A stretch of DNA of 64,000 nt, taken from positions 434,001 to 498,000 of the forward strand of contig WKFI01000019.1 in the NCBI GenBank assembly GCA_014872875.1, read 5' to 3'. The position numbers were made by a program, and so were the translations under genes. The stretch is from Paracoccaceae bacterium (GTDB lineage Bacteria; Pseudomonadota; Alphaproteobacteria; Rhodobacterales; Rhodobacteraceae). This document shows positions 33,406 to 41,851 of the stretch, in pieces. Below the pieces are notes generated by a model, which was given only the letters and a program-made list of their open reading frames with translations, was not told where the DNA came from and made no database searches. How positions within the stretch are numbered: position 1 is the stretch's first letter; the number at the start of each line of letters is the position of its first letter.

Positions 33406-33777
33406 GTGAACGCCTCATTCAATGCACGGCGCGGCTATGCTGCGGCCTCTCGCCCGACAAAAACTCCCAAGAACATCGAATACGATGTGATCGCTCAGAT
33501 CACGCATCGCATTCGAGAAGCCTCGAACGAGGGTACAACGGGTTTCGTATCCTTGGTTGAAGCCTTGCACGACAACCGCAAGCTTTGGGATATCTTCGCT
33601 GTTGAAATGGTAGACAAGAACAATCCACTTCCTCCTGATCTCAAGGCGCGGCTTTCTTACCTTGCAGACTTCACACGCATTCACACAGGCAAAGTGCTGG
33701 CCAACGAAGAACCTGTAGATCCCCTTATCGAAGTGAACACGGCCATAATGCGTGGTCTGCGTAGCGGAGCAACCTGA
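33406..33777 (+). CDS. flaF: Flagellar biosynthesis regulator FlaF
   Basis: 123 aa from a GTG at 33406 with AAGGGG seven bases upstream; the ATG five bases earlier runs into a stop. FlaF is a small helical protein required for flagellin synthesis and export in alphaproteobacteria and works with FlbT. Recognisable segments are ARRGYAAASRPTKTPKNIEYDVIAQITHRI, ALHDNRKLWDIFAVEMVDKNNPLPPDLKARLSYLADF and VLANEEPVDPLIEVNTAIMRGL; the NxxLW and NxLP motifs are the family core. Two-base gap to flbT. Confidence 0.92.
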   Translation: MNASFNARRGYAAASRPTKTPKNIEYDVIAQITHRIREASNEGTTGFVSLVEALHDNRKLWDIFAVEMVDKNNPLPPDLKARLSYLADFTRIHTGKVLANEEPVDPLIEVNTAIMRGLRSGAT

Positions 33778-33778
33778 C

Positions 33779-34183
33779 ATGTCTGGACTGGTTCTGAAAC
33801 TTGCGCCCAAAGAACGCGTATTGATCAACGGCGCTGTGATCGAAAACGGTGATCGCAGGAGCCGTCTGTCGATTGTCACTCCTGATGCGAACATTTTGCG
33901 GCTCAGAGACGCCATTCATCCTGAAGAAGCCACCACTCCAGTCAGACGGGTCTGTTATGCTGCTCAGCTTGTCCTGACCGGCGATGCAAATCCGGATGAA
34001 AGCCGGTTGTCACTGTTGCGCCGGATTGAAGAACTGAGCCAGGTGTTCACTGATCCGGACAGTCGCGCGTGTTTGACGGAAGCAACGGATGCTCTGGTGC
34101 GCAACCATCATTACAGATGCCTGAAGGCACTCAGAACTCTGCTGCCCAGGGAAGACCGTTTGATGGCGGCGCAGGGTTTCTGA
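33779..34183 (+). CDS. flbT: Flagellar biosynthesis repressor FlbT
   Basis: 134 aa from the ATG at 33779, two bases after the flaF stop. FlbT is a post-transcriptional regulator that binds flagellin mRNA leaders and couples translation to assembly. The family start SGLVLKLAPKERVLINGAVIENGDRRSRLSI is clear (LKLAPKER, NGAVIENG), followed by LRLRDAIHPEEATTPVRRVCYAAQLVLTGD. Length is normal. The stop overlaps the next start (TGATG). Confidence 0.93.
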   Translation: MSGLVLKLAPKERVLINGAVIENGDRRSRLSIVTPDANILRLRDAIHPEEATTPVRRVCYAAQLVLTGDANPDESRLSLLRRIEELSQVFTDPDSRACLTEATDALVRNHHYRCLKALRTLLPREDRLMAAQGF

Positions 34184-34974
34184 TGCTGCAACCCATCATC
34201 CCGACAACAGGAATTGCAGGCTGGCGCTTCCTCGAACGCACCTATGATCGCCAGCTGGAAACTTTTTCCGCAAGCCCGTCCCTCGAACGAGAAACCCAGT
34301 ACTTTCTCGACAATATCGGCAAAGTCACTTCGGCAGAGGAGCTTGTCTCGGATCCACAATTGTTGAGGGTGGCACTCGGGGCTTTTGGTCTGGAATCCGA
34401 TATTCAGAACAAATATTTCATTCAACGGGTGCTCGCAGACGGAACTTCGGCAGACGACGCCCTGGCCAACCGGCTGTCCGACGAGCGGTACAAGAAGTTT
34501 TCCGACGCGTTCGACCTTGGTCCCGGCGCGTTTCGAAACACCGCTTACCCATCAGAAATGCAGAAGATCGCCGATCTGTATCAGGCGCAGAGCTTTGAGA
34601 CCTCGGTGGGCGAGATAGATAACGATATGCGCCTGGCACTCTATCTACAGCGAGAGCTTCCGGAACTGGCAGCCAGCTCCAGTAGCACCGATACCAAGTG
34701 GTTCACCGTCATGGGAAATCCGCCACTCAGACAAGTCTTTGAAACGGCTCTCGGTCTTCCGAAATCTGTAGGGCAATTGGATATCGACCAGCAGTTGGGC
34801 ATTTTCAAAGACAGGGCCGAACAGGTCTTTGGCAGCGACGGATTTGACCAATTCATGACCGAGCAAGGTGCCGACGATCTGACGACCAAGTTTCTAGCGC
34901 GGGCACAATTAGCTCAAATCACCTCTGCCCTGTCACCGGCCTCAACAGCGCTTGTTCTTCTTCAGAACATCTGA
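34183..34974 (+). CDS. DUF1217 flagellar-cluster protein
   Basis: 263 aa from the ATG at 34183, overlapping the flbT stop. The family DUF1217 occurs in alphaproteobacterial flagellar loci and has no settled function. Visible features are the N-terminal GIAGWRFLERTYDRQLETFSASPSLERETQYF, repeated helical segments with ELVSDPQLLRVALGAFGLE and FIQRVLADGTSADDALANRLSD, and a C-terminal QLAQITSALSPASTALVLLQNI. There is no signal peptide. Its position and coupling with flbT suggest a role in export or assembly of axial proteins. Confidence 0.75.
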   Translation: MLQPIIPTTGIAGWRFLERTYDRQLETFSASPSLERETQYFLDNIGKVTSAEELVSDPQLLRVALGAFGLESDIQNKYFIQRVLADGTSADDALANRLSDERYKKFSDAFDLGPGAFRNTAYPSEMQKIADLYQAQSFETSVGEIDNDMRLALYLQRELPELAASSSSTDTKWFTVMGNPPLRQVFETALGLPKSVGQLDIDQQLGIFKDRAEQVFGSDGFDQFMTEQGADDLTTKFLARAQLAQITSALSPASTALVLLQNI

Positions 34975-35055
34975 ACCGGCCAAGACAAAGGTAACTCTCT
35001 ATAAATTATCAGCAAATACGCTGACGGTCGAAAAGACCAACTCGGATTCGACAGA

Positions 35056-35817
35056 ATGTCAGAAAATCCTCATTTGTGGTTCCTTAAATGTGGAACCAGG
35101 CACGTAGTCTACGCTGTTCTGGCGTTGCTCACTTTGACCAACAGTCACAGTGCTTTTGGCAGTACCCGTTTCGATCAGGAATTCAGCAGCTGTGACATTG
35201 CGGCTGTTCATGCCGGACGGATGCACAACGTCCCTCTTGATGTGTTGCGCGCCGTCACTCGCGTGGAAACTGGACGCACTGCTGGTACACCCGATCTCCA
35301 GCCTTGGCCTTGGACCGTGAATATGGAAGGTGCAGGACATTGGTTCGACTCGCGGGACGAAGCAAAGTCGTTTGTCTTCAAGCATTTCAAACGGGGTGCC
35401 CGAAGCTTTGACGTAGGGTGCTTTCAGATAAACTATAAATGGCACGGTCATGCCTTTGTGTCGTTCGATGACATGTTCGACCCCCAGAAAAATGCAGCTT
35501 ACGCAGCACTCTTCCTGAAATCTCTGCATCAGGAGTTTGGCAATTGGCGTGACGCGGTAGGGGCTTTTCACTCGCGCTCACCCCAATACGCGGACATATA
35601 CACCGCCAGGTTCGACAGAATTTACAGTTCACTCCAGCCGGAAGAAGGCTTGGAGCAAGTCTCAGATGCCCCGCGGGCCAGATTTTCAGACCCGGTACCC
35701 TTGGCGGAAACAGCCCCGGCACTTCCCCTCATGCAACAGGGAGAGGTTCGACTGGGGTCGCTTGTCCCCATTGAAACCGGCTTCCACCAGAGTCCTGCTC
35801 TGATCGACCTTCACTAG
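35056..35817 (+). CDS. Flagellar lytic transglycosylase (SltF-like)
   Basis: 253 aa. An N-terminal hydrophobic segment (about 17-33, VVYAVLALLTLTNSHSAFG) acts as signal peptide or anchor. An SLT (family 1) transglycosylase domain follows: the catalytic Glu lies in LRAVTRVETGRTAG, then FDVGCFQINYKWHG and NAAYAALFLKSLHQEFGNWRDAVGAFHS. Since the FlgJ here lacks a muramidase domain, this enzyme probably opens the peptidoglycan for the rod, as SltF does in Rhodobacter. The C-terminal 50 residues are Pro/Ala-rich and may bind FlgJ. Nine bases from flhA. Confidence 0.85.
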   Translation: MSENPHLWFLKCGTRHVVYAVLALLTLTNSHSAFGSTRFDQEFSSCDIAAVHAGRMHNVPLDVLRAVTRVETGRTAGTPDLQPWPWTVNMEGAGHWFDSRDEAKSFVFKHFKRGARSFDVGCFQINYKWHGHAFVSFDDMFDPQKNAAYAALFLKSLHQEFGNWRDAVGAFHSRSPQYADIYTARFDRIYSSLQPEEGLEQVSDAPRARFSDPVPLAETAPALPLMQQGEVRLGSLVPIETGFHQSPALIDLH

Positions 35818-35825
35818 GAACTCCG

Positions 35826-37910
35826 ATGCAGAATCTTCTTGGCAAAGACCTTTTCAGCCCAACGATCCTACTGGCGCTTGCCCTGATGGCAGTCATTGTG
35901 ATGATGATCCTGCCAGTTCCCTCTTGGGTTCTCGATTTTGGATTGGCTGCCTCGTTCGGGTTAGCCATCCTGATCTTCACCATCACGCTGTTCATCGAAC
36001 GACCGTTGGATTTCTCATCGTTTCCCACGATCCTGCTGGCCTCGCTGATGCTGCGCCTGTCACTGAACGTATCGTCGACCAAGCTCATCATTGGCCAGGG
36101 ACATACCGGCCCGAATGCGGCGGGCGATGTAATCGAAGGTTTTGCCAGTTTCGTGATGAGCGGCAGTGTCTTTCTGGGTTTGGTGGTCTTCTGCGTGCTC
36201 CTGATCGTCAACTTCATGGTGATCACCAAAGGTGCAGCTCGAATGGCGGAAGTTGGTGCCCGCTTCGCTCTGGACGGGATGCCCGGAAAACAGCTGGCCA
36301 TTGACAGCGACATGTCGGCTGGCGCCATCGATCATCAGCAGGCCAAGGAACGACGCGAACGGGAACAACAGGAAACCACGTTCTTCGGATCGCTGGATGG
36401 TGCCTCGAAATTTGTCAAAGGCGATGCCATCGCCGGCTTGTTGATCACACTTCTGAACCTTGTCGTCGGCCTGATCATGGGCGTCATCGTGCATGGCATG
36501 CCGGTCGCCAATGCGTTTCAGACTTATGCAATTCTGACTGTCGGAGACGGCCTCGTCACGCAGATCCCGGCTGTCATCATCTCCATTGCTTCGGCCCTCC
36601 TGTTGGCCCGCGGGGGCACACAAGGCGCGACCGATTCAGCGCTCTTCTCCCAATTTGGCAAGCATCCAACTGCAATAGCAACCGTTGCCCTGCTGATGGC
36701 TGTCTTTGCCTTAGTCCCCGGCCTGCCTTTCATTCCGTTCATTATTGGGAGCGGTATTCTGGGCTACACCGCCTATGCGCTATATAAAAAACAGGAACAG
36801 GAACGAGACGCGGCTCTAGAGCCCGAACAAGCGCTTGAAGCCACCCCGAACAGGGCGATGGGGGATATCCTGGACTTGGATGATGTGCATCTTGAGTTCG
36901 CGCCAGACCTGGTCGGTATGGTTTTGGATCAGGGCACCGGGTTGGACGCACGTATCGCGAACATGAGGACCCATGTAGCAACAACCTTTGGTCTCATCTT
37001 ACCCGAAATACGTTTGACAGATCAGCCGGAGTTGACCACGGGAACCTATCTTATTCGGGTGCAAGGGGTCGAGCAGGCACGCGGCGTCCTTCACCCGGAA
37101 ATGGTGCTGGCACTTCTGATGGATCGGGTCGAAGAATTGCCGAACGGCAACGATGTCAATGAGCCCGTATACGGCGCTCCTGCCCGGTGGATTTCGCCGA
37201 ATGACCAGGATCAGGCCGCCACGCTGGGAGCCACGATCGTGACGCCGCCGGAAATTCTGGCAACCCATCTATTAGAAGTGATCAAGCAGAATTTCGCACG
37301 TCTTCTGACGCTCAAGGCGGTGCGCCGGCTCCTGAATGAAATGACAATGCTCAGCGACCCAACGCGAGCGGAAGCAAATCGCAAACTTCTGGATGAACTC
37401 ATTCCCGACAAGGTTCCAATCGACACATTGCACGCCGTTCTGCGGCTTTTATTGGATGAGCGGGTTTCGATCCGCAACCTGCCCTTGATCCTCGAAGCCG
37501 TCGCCGAGGCCAGATTGCACAGTACCCAGCCCGAAGCCATATGCGAGCATGTGCGTCAGCGCCTTGGGTTTCAGCTTGTTTCAGAGATGAAAAGGGACGA
37601 CGGGTCCATTCCCTTGGTACAGTTGGCCCCGCAATGGGAAGAGGCCTTTGCCACCTATCAGATCGAAACACAAAACGGTTTGGAAGTCGCCATGCCCCCG
37701 GACATGTTCAACAAACTGGCTGATGCCTTGTCCGAAAAACTGAACTGGACCAATGAACAGGGTGTATTTGCGGCCTTGGTAACCTCGACCCGGCGGCGGC
37801 GCTATCTGCGCACAATCCTCAAGGCCCGAGGTTTGAGCAATCCGGTTTTGTCTTTCGAGGAAATTGGGCTGGATGCGCGTCCGGCGCTGGTCGGAATGGT
37901 GCCCGCGTGA
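35826..37910 (+). CDS. flhA: Flagellar export apparatus protein FlhA
   Basis: 694 aa, standard length. Eight N-terminal membrane segments (about 1-320; ILLALALMAVIVMMILPVPSWVLDFGLA, LMLRLSLNVSSTKLI, the FHIPEP-equivalent stretch MSAGAIDHQQAKERREREQQETTFFGSLDGASKFVKGDAIAGLL, key residues FFGSLDGASKFVKGD). The cytosolic C-domain (about 350-690) forms the export ring and docks chaperones. FlhA uses the proton motive force for export. The next gene, fliR, overlaps by four bases. The PROSITE FHIPEP signature itself reads around RLSLNVSSTKLI. Confidence 0.96.
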   Translation: MQNLLGKDLFSPTILLALALMAVIVMMILPVPSWVLDFGLAASFGLAILIFTITLFIERPLDFSSFPTILLASLMLRLSLNVSSTKLIIGQGHTGPNAAGDVIEGFASFVMSGSVFLGLVVFCVLLIVNFMVITKGAARMAEVGARFALDGMPGKQLAIDSDMSAGAIDHQQAKERREREQQETTFFGSLDGASKFVKGDAIAGLLITLLNLVVGLIMGVIVHGMPVANAFQTYAILTVGDGLVTQIPAVIISIASALLLARGGTQGATDSALFSQFGKHPTAIATVALLMAVFALVPGLPFIPFIIGSGILGYTAYALYKKQEQERDAALEPEQALEATPNRAMGDILDLDDVHLEFAPDLVGMVLDQGTGLDARIANMRTHVATTFGLILPEIRLTDQPELTTGTYLIRVQGVEQARGVLHPEMVLALLMDRVEELPNGNDVNEPVYGAPARWISPNDQDQAATLGATIVTPPEILATHLLEVIKQNFARLLTLKAVRRLLNEMTMLSDPTRAEANRKLLDELIPDKVPIDTLHAVLRLLLDERVSIRNLPLILEAVAEARLHSTQPEAICEHVRQRLGFQLVSEMKRDDGSIPLVQLAPQWEEAFATYQIETQNGLEVAMPPDMFNKLADALSEKLNWTNEQGVFAALVTSTRRRRYLRTILKARGLSNPVLSFEEIGLDARPALVGMVPA

Positions 37911-38677
37911 CCCCCGCATTGGCCGAGCTGATATCCGAACTGTTCGGCGGTTTCTGGCAAGGCGTCGCCGTGTTTCTCAGGGTGTCGGCCCTGATCTCTG
38001 TCCTTCCGATCCTGGGCGAACAATCCGTACCCGTTCGGGTAAAACTTGGCGTTTCGATTGCGTTGACTTTCATTGTGGCGCCGCTCATTCCACCGGTTTC
38101 AGAACCATCCGGGCTGGCCAACTTCGCCCTTTTGACCGCGTCGGAAATCCTGATCGGACTGGTGTTCGGGCTGGGCGTACGCCTGTTCGTTCTGGCACTT
38201 CAGACTGCGGGATCCATAGCGGGTCAGGCGACATCGCTGTCTCAGATTCTGGGGTCTGCGGGCATGGATCCGATCCCTGCCATGGGGCAAGTCTTGTTGC
38301 TGGCTGGCTTGGCCTTGGCCGTTACGGCCGGGCTTCACATACGTGCGGCTGAATACCTCGTGATTTCCTATGAGTTGTTTGCACCGGGGCGTTTTCCAGA
38401 TGCCCAAGCATTGTCGCAATGGAGCGTCCGGCGCGTTGCAGACGCCTTTTCGCTGGCTTTCACGCTCGCTGCGCCATTTGTAATGACATCCGTCGTCTAC
38501 AATCTGGCACTGGGCGCAATCAACCGTGCGATGCCCCAGATGATGGTCGCATTTGTGGGCGCACCCGTCATTACTTTCGGCGGCCTGTTTATTCTGTTTG
38601 CCGCTTCACCCTTTCTGCTGTCCGTCTGGATTGAGGCAGTTCTGAGCTTCATGGCCAATCCGATGCAGGTGAACTGA
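37907..38677 (+). CDS. fliR: Flagellar export apparatus protein FliR
   Basis: 256 aa from a GTG overlapping the flhA stop (GTGA). About six membrane segments. Family motifs: FLRVSALISVLPILGEQSVPVRVKLGVSIALT, ASEILIGLVFGLGVRLFVLALQTAGSIAGQATSLS (key GxxxG-rich gate helix) and APFVMTSVVYNLALGAINRAMPQMMVAFVGAPV. FliR joins FliP and FliQ in the export gate. The stop overlaps the flhB start by one base (TGATG). Confidence 0.95.
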   Translation: MTPALAELISELFGGFWQGVAVFLRVSALISVLPILGEQSVPVRVKLGVSIALTFIVAPLIPPVSEPSGLANFALLTASEILIGLVFGLGVRLFVLALQTAGSIAGQATSLSQILGSAGMDPIPAMGQVLLLAGLALAVTAGLHIRAAEYLVISYELFAPGRFPDAQALSQWSVRRVADAFSLAFTLAAPFVMTSVVYNLALGAINRAMPQMMVAFVGAPVITFGGLFILFAASPFLLSVWIEAVLSFMANPMQVN

Positions 38678-39768
38678 TGGCCGGCCCACAGGAAGAAGTC
38701 TCCGACAAGCCATTTGATCCGACGCCACAAAAACTACAAAAGGCGCGGGAGAAAGGAGAGATTGCCAAATCGGCTGATCTTTCGGTCGCAGCAGCTTACC
38801 TGGGCCTCCTTGTTGTGCTTGCCGGGTTTGGAGCAAGCACAGTGATTGGGTTCGGAACTGGCTTGATGGTCCTTATCGACCAGGCTCCAGAGCTTTCGGA
38901 TCTGGTGTTCAACGAACCGCACAGGGCTGTTTTCTCGGGGATCTTCGGTTCGATGATTGGAAATGTCGCACCGTGGTTCGCGGTTCCGGCCATAGCTGTC
39001 CTTTTGTCGATACTGGGTCAGCGAGCCTTTGTGGTCGCACCAACGAAAATTCAGCCGAAACTGTCACGGATCTCACTCATATCGAATGCAAAGAACAAGT
39101 TCGGAAGATCTGGCCTGTTCGAGTTTGCAAAAAGCTTTGCCAAACTCACGCTCTATGCCGTCTGTCTCGGGTTCTTTCTGAACGGTCGCTTAGAAGACAT
39201 GATCGCTACATTGGCGTCGGACGAACGGGCAGTCGTTGCCTATCTTGCCCGACTGGGCCTGGAGTTTCTGTTTCTTGTCGCGATCATCGCCGGCGGTATC
39301 GGGGTCGTCGATGCCTTGTGGCAACATGCTGAGCACATCAGAAAAAATCGGATGTCCCGAAAAGAGATCACAGACGAAACCAAAGAGTCTGAAGGTGATC
39401 CGCACATGAAGCAGGAACGCCGCCAGCGCGGTCAGGAAATCGCCATGTCGCAGATGATGGCGGACGTTCCCACTGCCGATGTCATTATCGTGAACCCGAC
39501 GCACTACGCCGTCGCTCTAAAGTGGTCCCGCGCACCCGGAAGCGCGCCCACCTGTGTTGCCAAGGGTGTGGACGAAATCGCCGCCAGCATCAGAAAGGTA
39601 GCAATGGAACACGCAGTACCCATTCATTCTGATCCACCCACCGCGCGTGCGCTGCATGCGACGGTTGAAATTGGCCATGACATTCTGGAAGAGCACTATG
39701 CCCCAGTGGCCGCGGCCATCCGTTTTGCTGAAAGTATGCGTGAAAAAGCCAAAAGGTCGGTCACATGA
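38677..39768 (+). CDS. flhB: Flagellar export apparatus protein FlhB
   Basis: 363 aa. N-terminal KPFDPTPQKLQKAREKGEIAKSADLS is the family start; four membrane helices follow and the linker has RKEITDETKESEGDPHMKQERRQR. The autocleavage motif NPTH is present in DVIIVNPTHYAVALKW (about residue 270); cleavage between Asn and Pro allows the substrate switch triggered by FliK. The C-terminal piece ends with KVAMEHAVPIHSDPPTARALH. Overlaps the next gene by four bases. Confidence 0.96.
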   Translation: MAGPQEEVSDKPFDPTPQKLQKAREKGEIAKSADLSVAAAYLGLLVVLAGFGASTVIGFGTGLMVLIDQAPELSDLVFNEPHRAVFSGIFGSMIGNVAPWFAVPAIAVLLSILGQRAFVVAPTKIQPKLSRISLISNAKNKFGRSGLFEFAKSFAKLTLYAVCLGFFLNGRLEDMIATLASDERAVVAYLARLGLEFLFLVAIIAGGIGVVDALWQHAEHIRKNRMSRKEITDETKESEGDPHMKQERRQRGQEIAMSQMMADVPTADVIIVNPTHYAVALKWSRAPGSAPTCVAKGVDEIAASIRKVAMEHAVPIHSDPPTARALHATVEIGHDILEEHYAPVAAAIRFAESMREKAKRSVT

Positions 39769-40166
39769 GCAAGGATCAACTGAAAACCCTCGGCACCGTC
39801 ACAGAAGCTCTGTATCTACGCGAACACGCGAAGATTGCCGATCTGCTGAAGCGCGAGGCGTTGATCCGCAGCAACCTCAATAGGCTGGACAAGCAAAACC
39901 GGGAATCCACTCAAAGCCATGACCCGGCCCTGTTGAGCCAAATTGTTGGCGTCGATTTGAGATGGCAGGTTTGGCACAACAGGGCACGTGAACAGTTGAA
40001 TATGGAGCTGGCCCAGGTCACGGCGCTCAAACTGGAAGCGATGGACCGGGTTCGCGTGGCATTCGGCCGTCGGCACGCGATCAGCAAGCTGGCTGAGGCG
40101 CGCCAAGCCGACGACCGGCGCGCGCACCAGAACCATCAACTGGGCCGATTGTTGGACCTGGATTGA
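39765..40166 (+). CDS. Coiled-coil flagellar-cluster protein, candidate FliJ/YscO analogue
   Basis: 133 aa, almost wholly helical and rich in Arg, Gln, Leu and Ala, coupled to flhB by a four-base overlap. The first half (EALYLREHAKIADLLKREALIRSNLNRLDKQNRES) and second half (DLRWQVWHNRAREQLNMELAQVTALKLEAMDRVRVAFGRRHAISKLAEARQADDRR) look like two antiparallel coiled-coil arms, the shape of FliJ/YscO export stalks. No FliJ is otherwise annotated in this island, while fliI is present. Homology is not evident by eye, so the role is inferred from shape and context. Confidence 0.6.
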   Translation: MSKDQLKTLGTVTEALYLREHAKIADLLKREALIRSNLNRLDKQNRESTQSHDPALLSQIVGVDLRWQVWHNRAREQLNMELAQVTALKLEAMDRVRVAFGRRHAISKLAEARQADDRRAHQNHQLGRLLDLD

Positions 40167-40188
40167 GCAGCCCGCTTGTAGCGTCTTT

Positions 40189-40680
40189 TCAGCGTGCATC
40201 CTGCCTGGCGATATTAACGATCAGGACATCCTTCACAGTATCACCCAATTCGAGCCTGGCCGTTTCCAAAAGTGCCAGTCTGAGCGGGTCCAAGTGTTCC
40301 GAGGTCGTAAACGGCCCGTGAAATCCGCCCATGTTCGCATGGTCGAACAAAACCCGTAGGAAAACCGATCTGAGCTTGGGCTCACGGGTAAATACTTGGT
40401 CACGCGTACCACTGACAACTTCCAGATTAAGTGACATGACAACATGCGAGGTCACTTCGTTCTTGGTCACAATGGGAACAACAAATTGGTTGGCCATTTT
40501 GACATAGTCGAGTTCGGTGCCGTACTCGCCCTCGCTTGTCTTGTCCTTCTTCGGTTTTTCCTCGGTATGTTCACCGGTTGCGGGGTACTCGGCCGAGGGC
40601 ATTGTGAACATCATGCCCGCGGCAATTCCCGCCCCCGTCCCCGCCAGCAAGAACATCACCGGAATGAGTTTTCGTAACAT
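40189..40680 (-). CDS. fliL: Flagellar basal body-associated FliL-family protein
   Basis: 163 aa. One N-terminal membrane helix (about 5-27, IPVMFLLAGTGAGIAAGMMF), a charged linker (EEKPKKDKTSEG), then a periplasmic FliL-type domain: ANQFVVPIVTKNEVTSHVVMSLNLEVVSG, REPKLRSVFLRVLFDHANMGGF, LETARLELGDTVKDVLIVNIARQ. FliL stabilises stators and rotor. It is the last gene of the nine-gene minus-strand basal-body operon and is convergent with the coiled-coil gene. The sequence is a divergent FliL, of the form seen next to flgH in roseobacters. Confidence 0.78.
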   Translation of the reverse strand: MLRKLIPVMFLLAGTGAGIAAGMMFTMPSAEYPATGEHTEEKPKKDKTSEGEYGTELDYVKMANQFVVPIVTKNEVTSHVVMSLNLEVVSGTRDQVFTREPKLRSVFLRVLFDHANMGGFHGPFTTSEHLDPLRLALLETARLELGDTVKDVLIVNIARQDAR

Positions 40681-40689
40681 CTTGAGTCC

Positions 40690-41430
40690 TCAGAACGGCA
40701 GGATGACGTCCAGAACCTGCTGGCCATAGCGCGGTTGTTGCACGTCCGTGATCTGACCCCGTCCGCCATAAGAGACCCGGGCCGAGGCAATCTTGTCATA
40801 GGTTATTTCATTCTGTCGCGAGATGTCCTGTGGACGCACGAAGCCCGAGACCAAGAGTTCCCGCAACTCGAAATTGACCCGCACTTCCTGAGATCCAGTG
40901 ATCGACAGGACACCGTTAGGCAAGACGTCCACAACCGTGGCAGCAACCCGCAGCGTCAGCTTTTCGCTGCGCTTCACCGAGCCCGCTCCGCTCGACGAAC
41001 TATTGGAGGTGATTTCCACCGCCTCGTCCAGAGTTGCGCCAGCTGGCAGTTTCTTATTCACCCGTTGAGGCAGCCCAACCAAGTTCGGAATACCAAGATT
41101 TTCACCGCTGGAACGAGACCGCTCTGTATCATTGGAAATTTCAGCTTCTTCATCAATCTCGATGACCACAGTAAGAATATCGCCCTTTTTGACTGCACGC
41201 TGATCTCCTAACAGGGACTGTTGCCCACCACTCCACAGCGAGGACTGGTCCACAGTTCGTTGCGGTTGAGTGTGAAGCGGCAGCCCAGGCCAAAGCATGG
41301 CGACATGTTCCGAATTTTCTGTCTGTGGCGTGAAACTGGGCGGCTTACCCAAATGGTCCATTCGCCCGCAGGCCGAAATGGCAATCATAACGGGGAGGCT
41401 GATAAAGAGGCGGTTGATAGAAGTATTCAT
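40690..41430 (-). CDS. flgH: Flagellar L-ring protein FlgH
   Basis: 246 aa outer-membrane lipoprotein of the L ring. The signal peptide ends in a lipobox (ISAC, Cys about residue 21). Family motifs: SLWSGGQQSLLGDQRAVKKGDILTVVIEIDEEAEI, RVAATVVDVLPNGVLSITGSQEVRVNFELRELLVSGFVRPQDIS, and NEITYDKIASARVSYGGRGQITDVQQPRYGQQVLD with GRG near the C-terminus. Normal length. Spacing to flgA is two bases. Confidence 0.95.
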   Translation of the reverse strand: MNTSINRLFISLPVMIAISACGRMDHLGKPPSFTPQTENSEHVAMLWPGLPLHTQPQRTVDQSSLWSGGQQSLLGDQRAVKKGDILTVVIEIDEEAEISNDTERSRSSGENLGIPNLVGLPQRVNKKLPAGATLDEAVEITSNSSSSGAGSVKRSEKLTLRVAATVVDVLPNGVLSITGSQEVRVNFELRELLVSGFVRPQDISRQNEITYDKIASARVSYGGRGQITDVQQPRYGQQVLDVILPF

Positions 41431-41431
41431 G

Positions 41432-41851
41432 TTATTTTACCTCGACAGATCCGTCACTGCGGATCCGACCCGTAACGGTCGTTCTAGATGACAAGTTCAT
41501 GACTCTGATGTTTTCTCCGACGGCGCCGCGCCCCAGCGACCGCCCTTCGGTCACGATGCGCAAGGGACCATGGGCAAAGACAAGGTCGACAAGGTCGTTG
41601 CGGGCAATGATCGCCGGGGCACCGACATCCTTGGCCCAGATCGGCCTGCCCGCATACAAAGCCACACGGGCTTCTTGGCCGATTATGGCCTCGGCGGTGG
41701 CCAAGGCCCCCGGAACATCCACCTTTTTGATGACCAAGTCCTCACCGGCAATGATCTCTTTGGCGCGAATTGTCCGGTTCGGGACAATGATGTCGGCCAC
41801 CGCGGGGGAAAGGCCCCCAAACAGGGTCATGATCGCAACGACGGCTTTCAT
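41432..41851 (-). CDS. flgA: Flagella basal body P-ring formation protein FlgA
   Basis: 139 aa, with signal peptide (about 1-19, ending PAVA). SAF-like core: IIVPNRTIRAKEIIAGEDLVIKKVDVPG, EARVALYAGRPIWAKDVGAPAIIARNDLVDLVFAHGPLRI, and the C-terminal GAVGENIRVMNLSSRTTVTGRIRSDGSVEV. FlgA is the periplasmic chaperone for P-ring assembly of FlgI. Shorter than enteric FlgA (about 219 aa) but usual for this group. Its start overlaps the flgG stop by one base. No flgI follows here. Confidence 0.9.
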   Translation of the reverse strand: MKAVVAIMTLFGGLSPAVADIIVPNRTIRAKEIIAGEDLVIKKVDVPGALATAEAIIGQEARVALYAGRPIWAKDVGAPAIIARNDLVDLVFAHGPLRIVTEGRSLGRGAVGENIRVMNLSSRTTVTGRIRSDGSVEVK

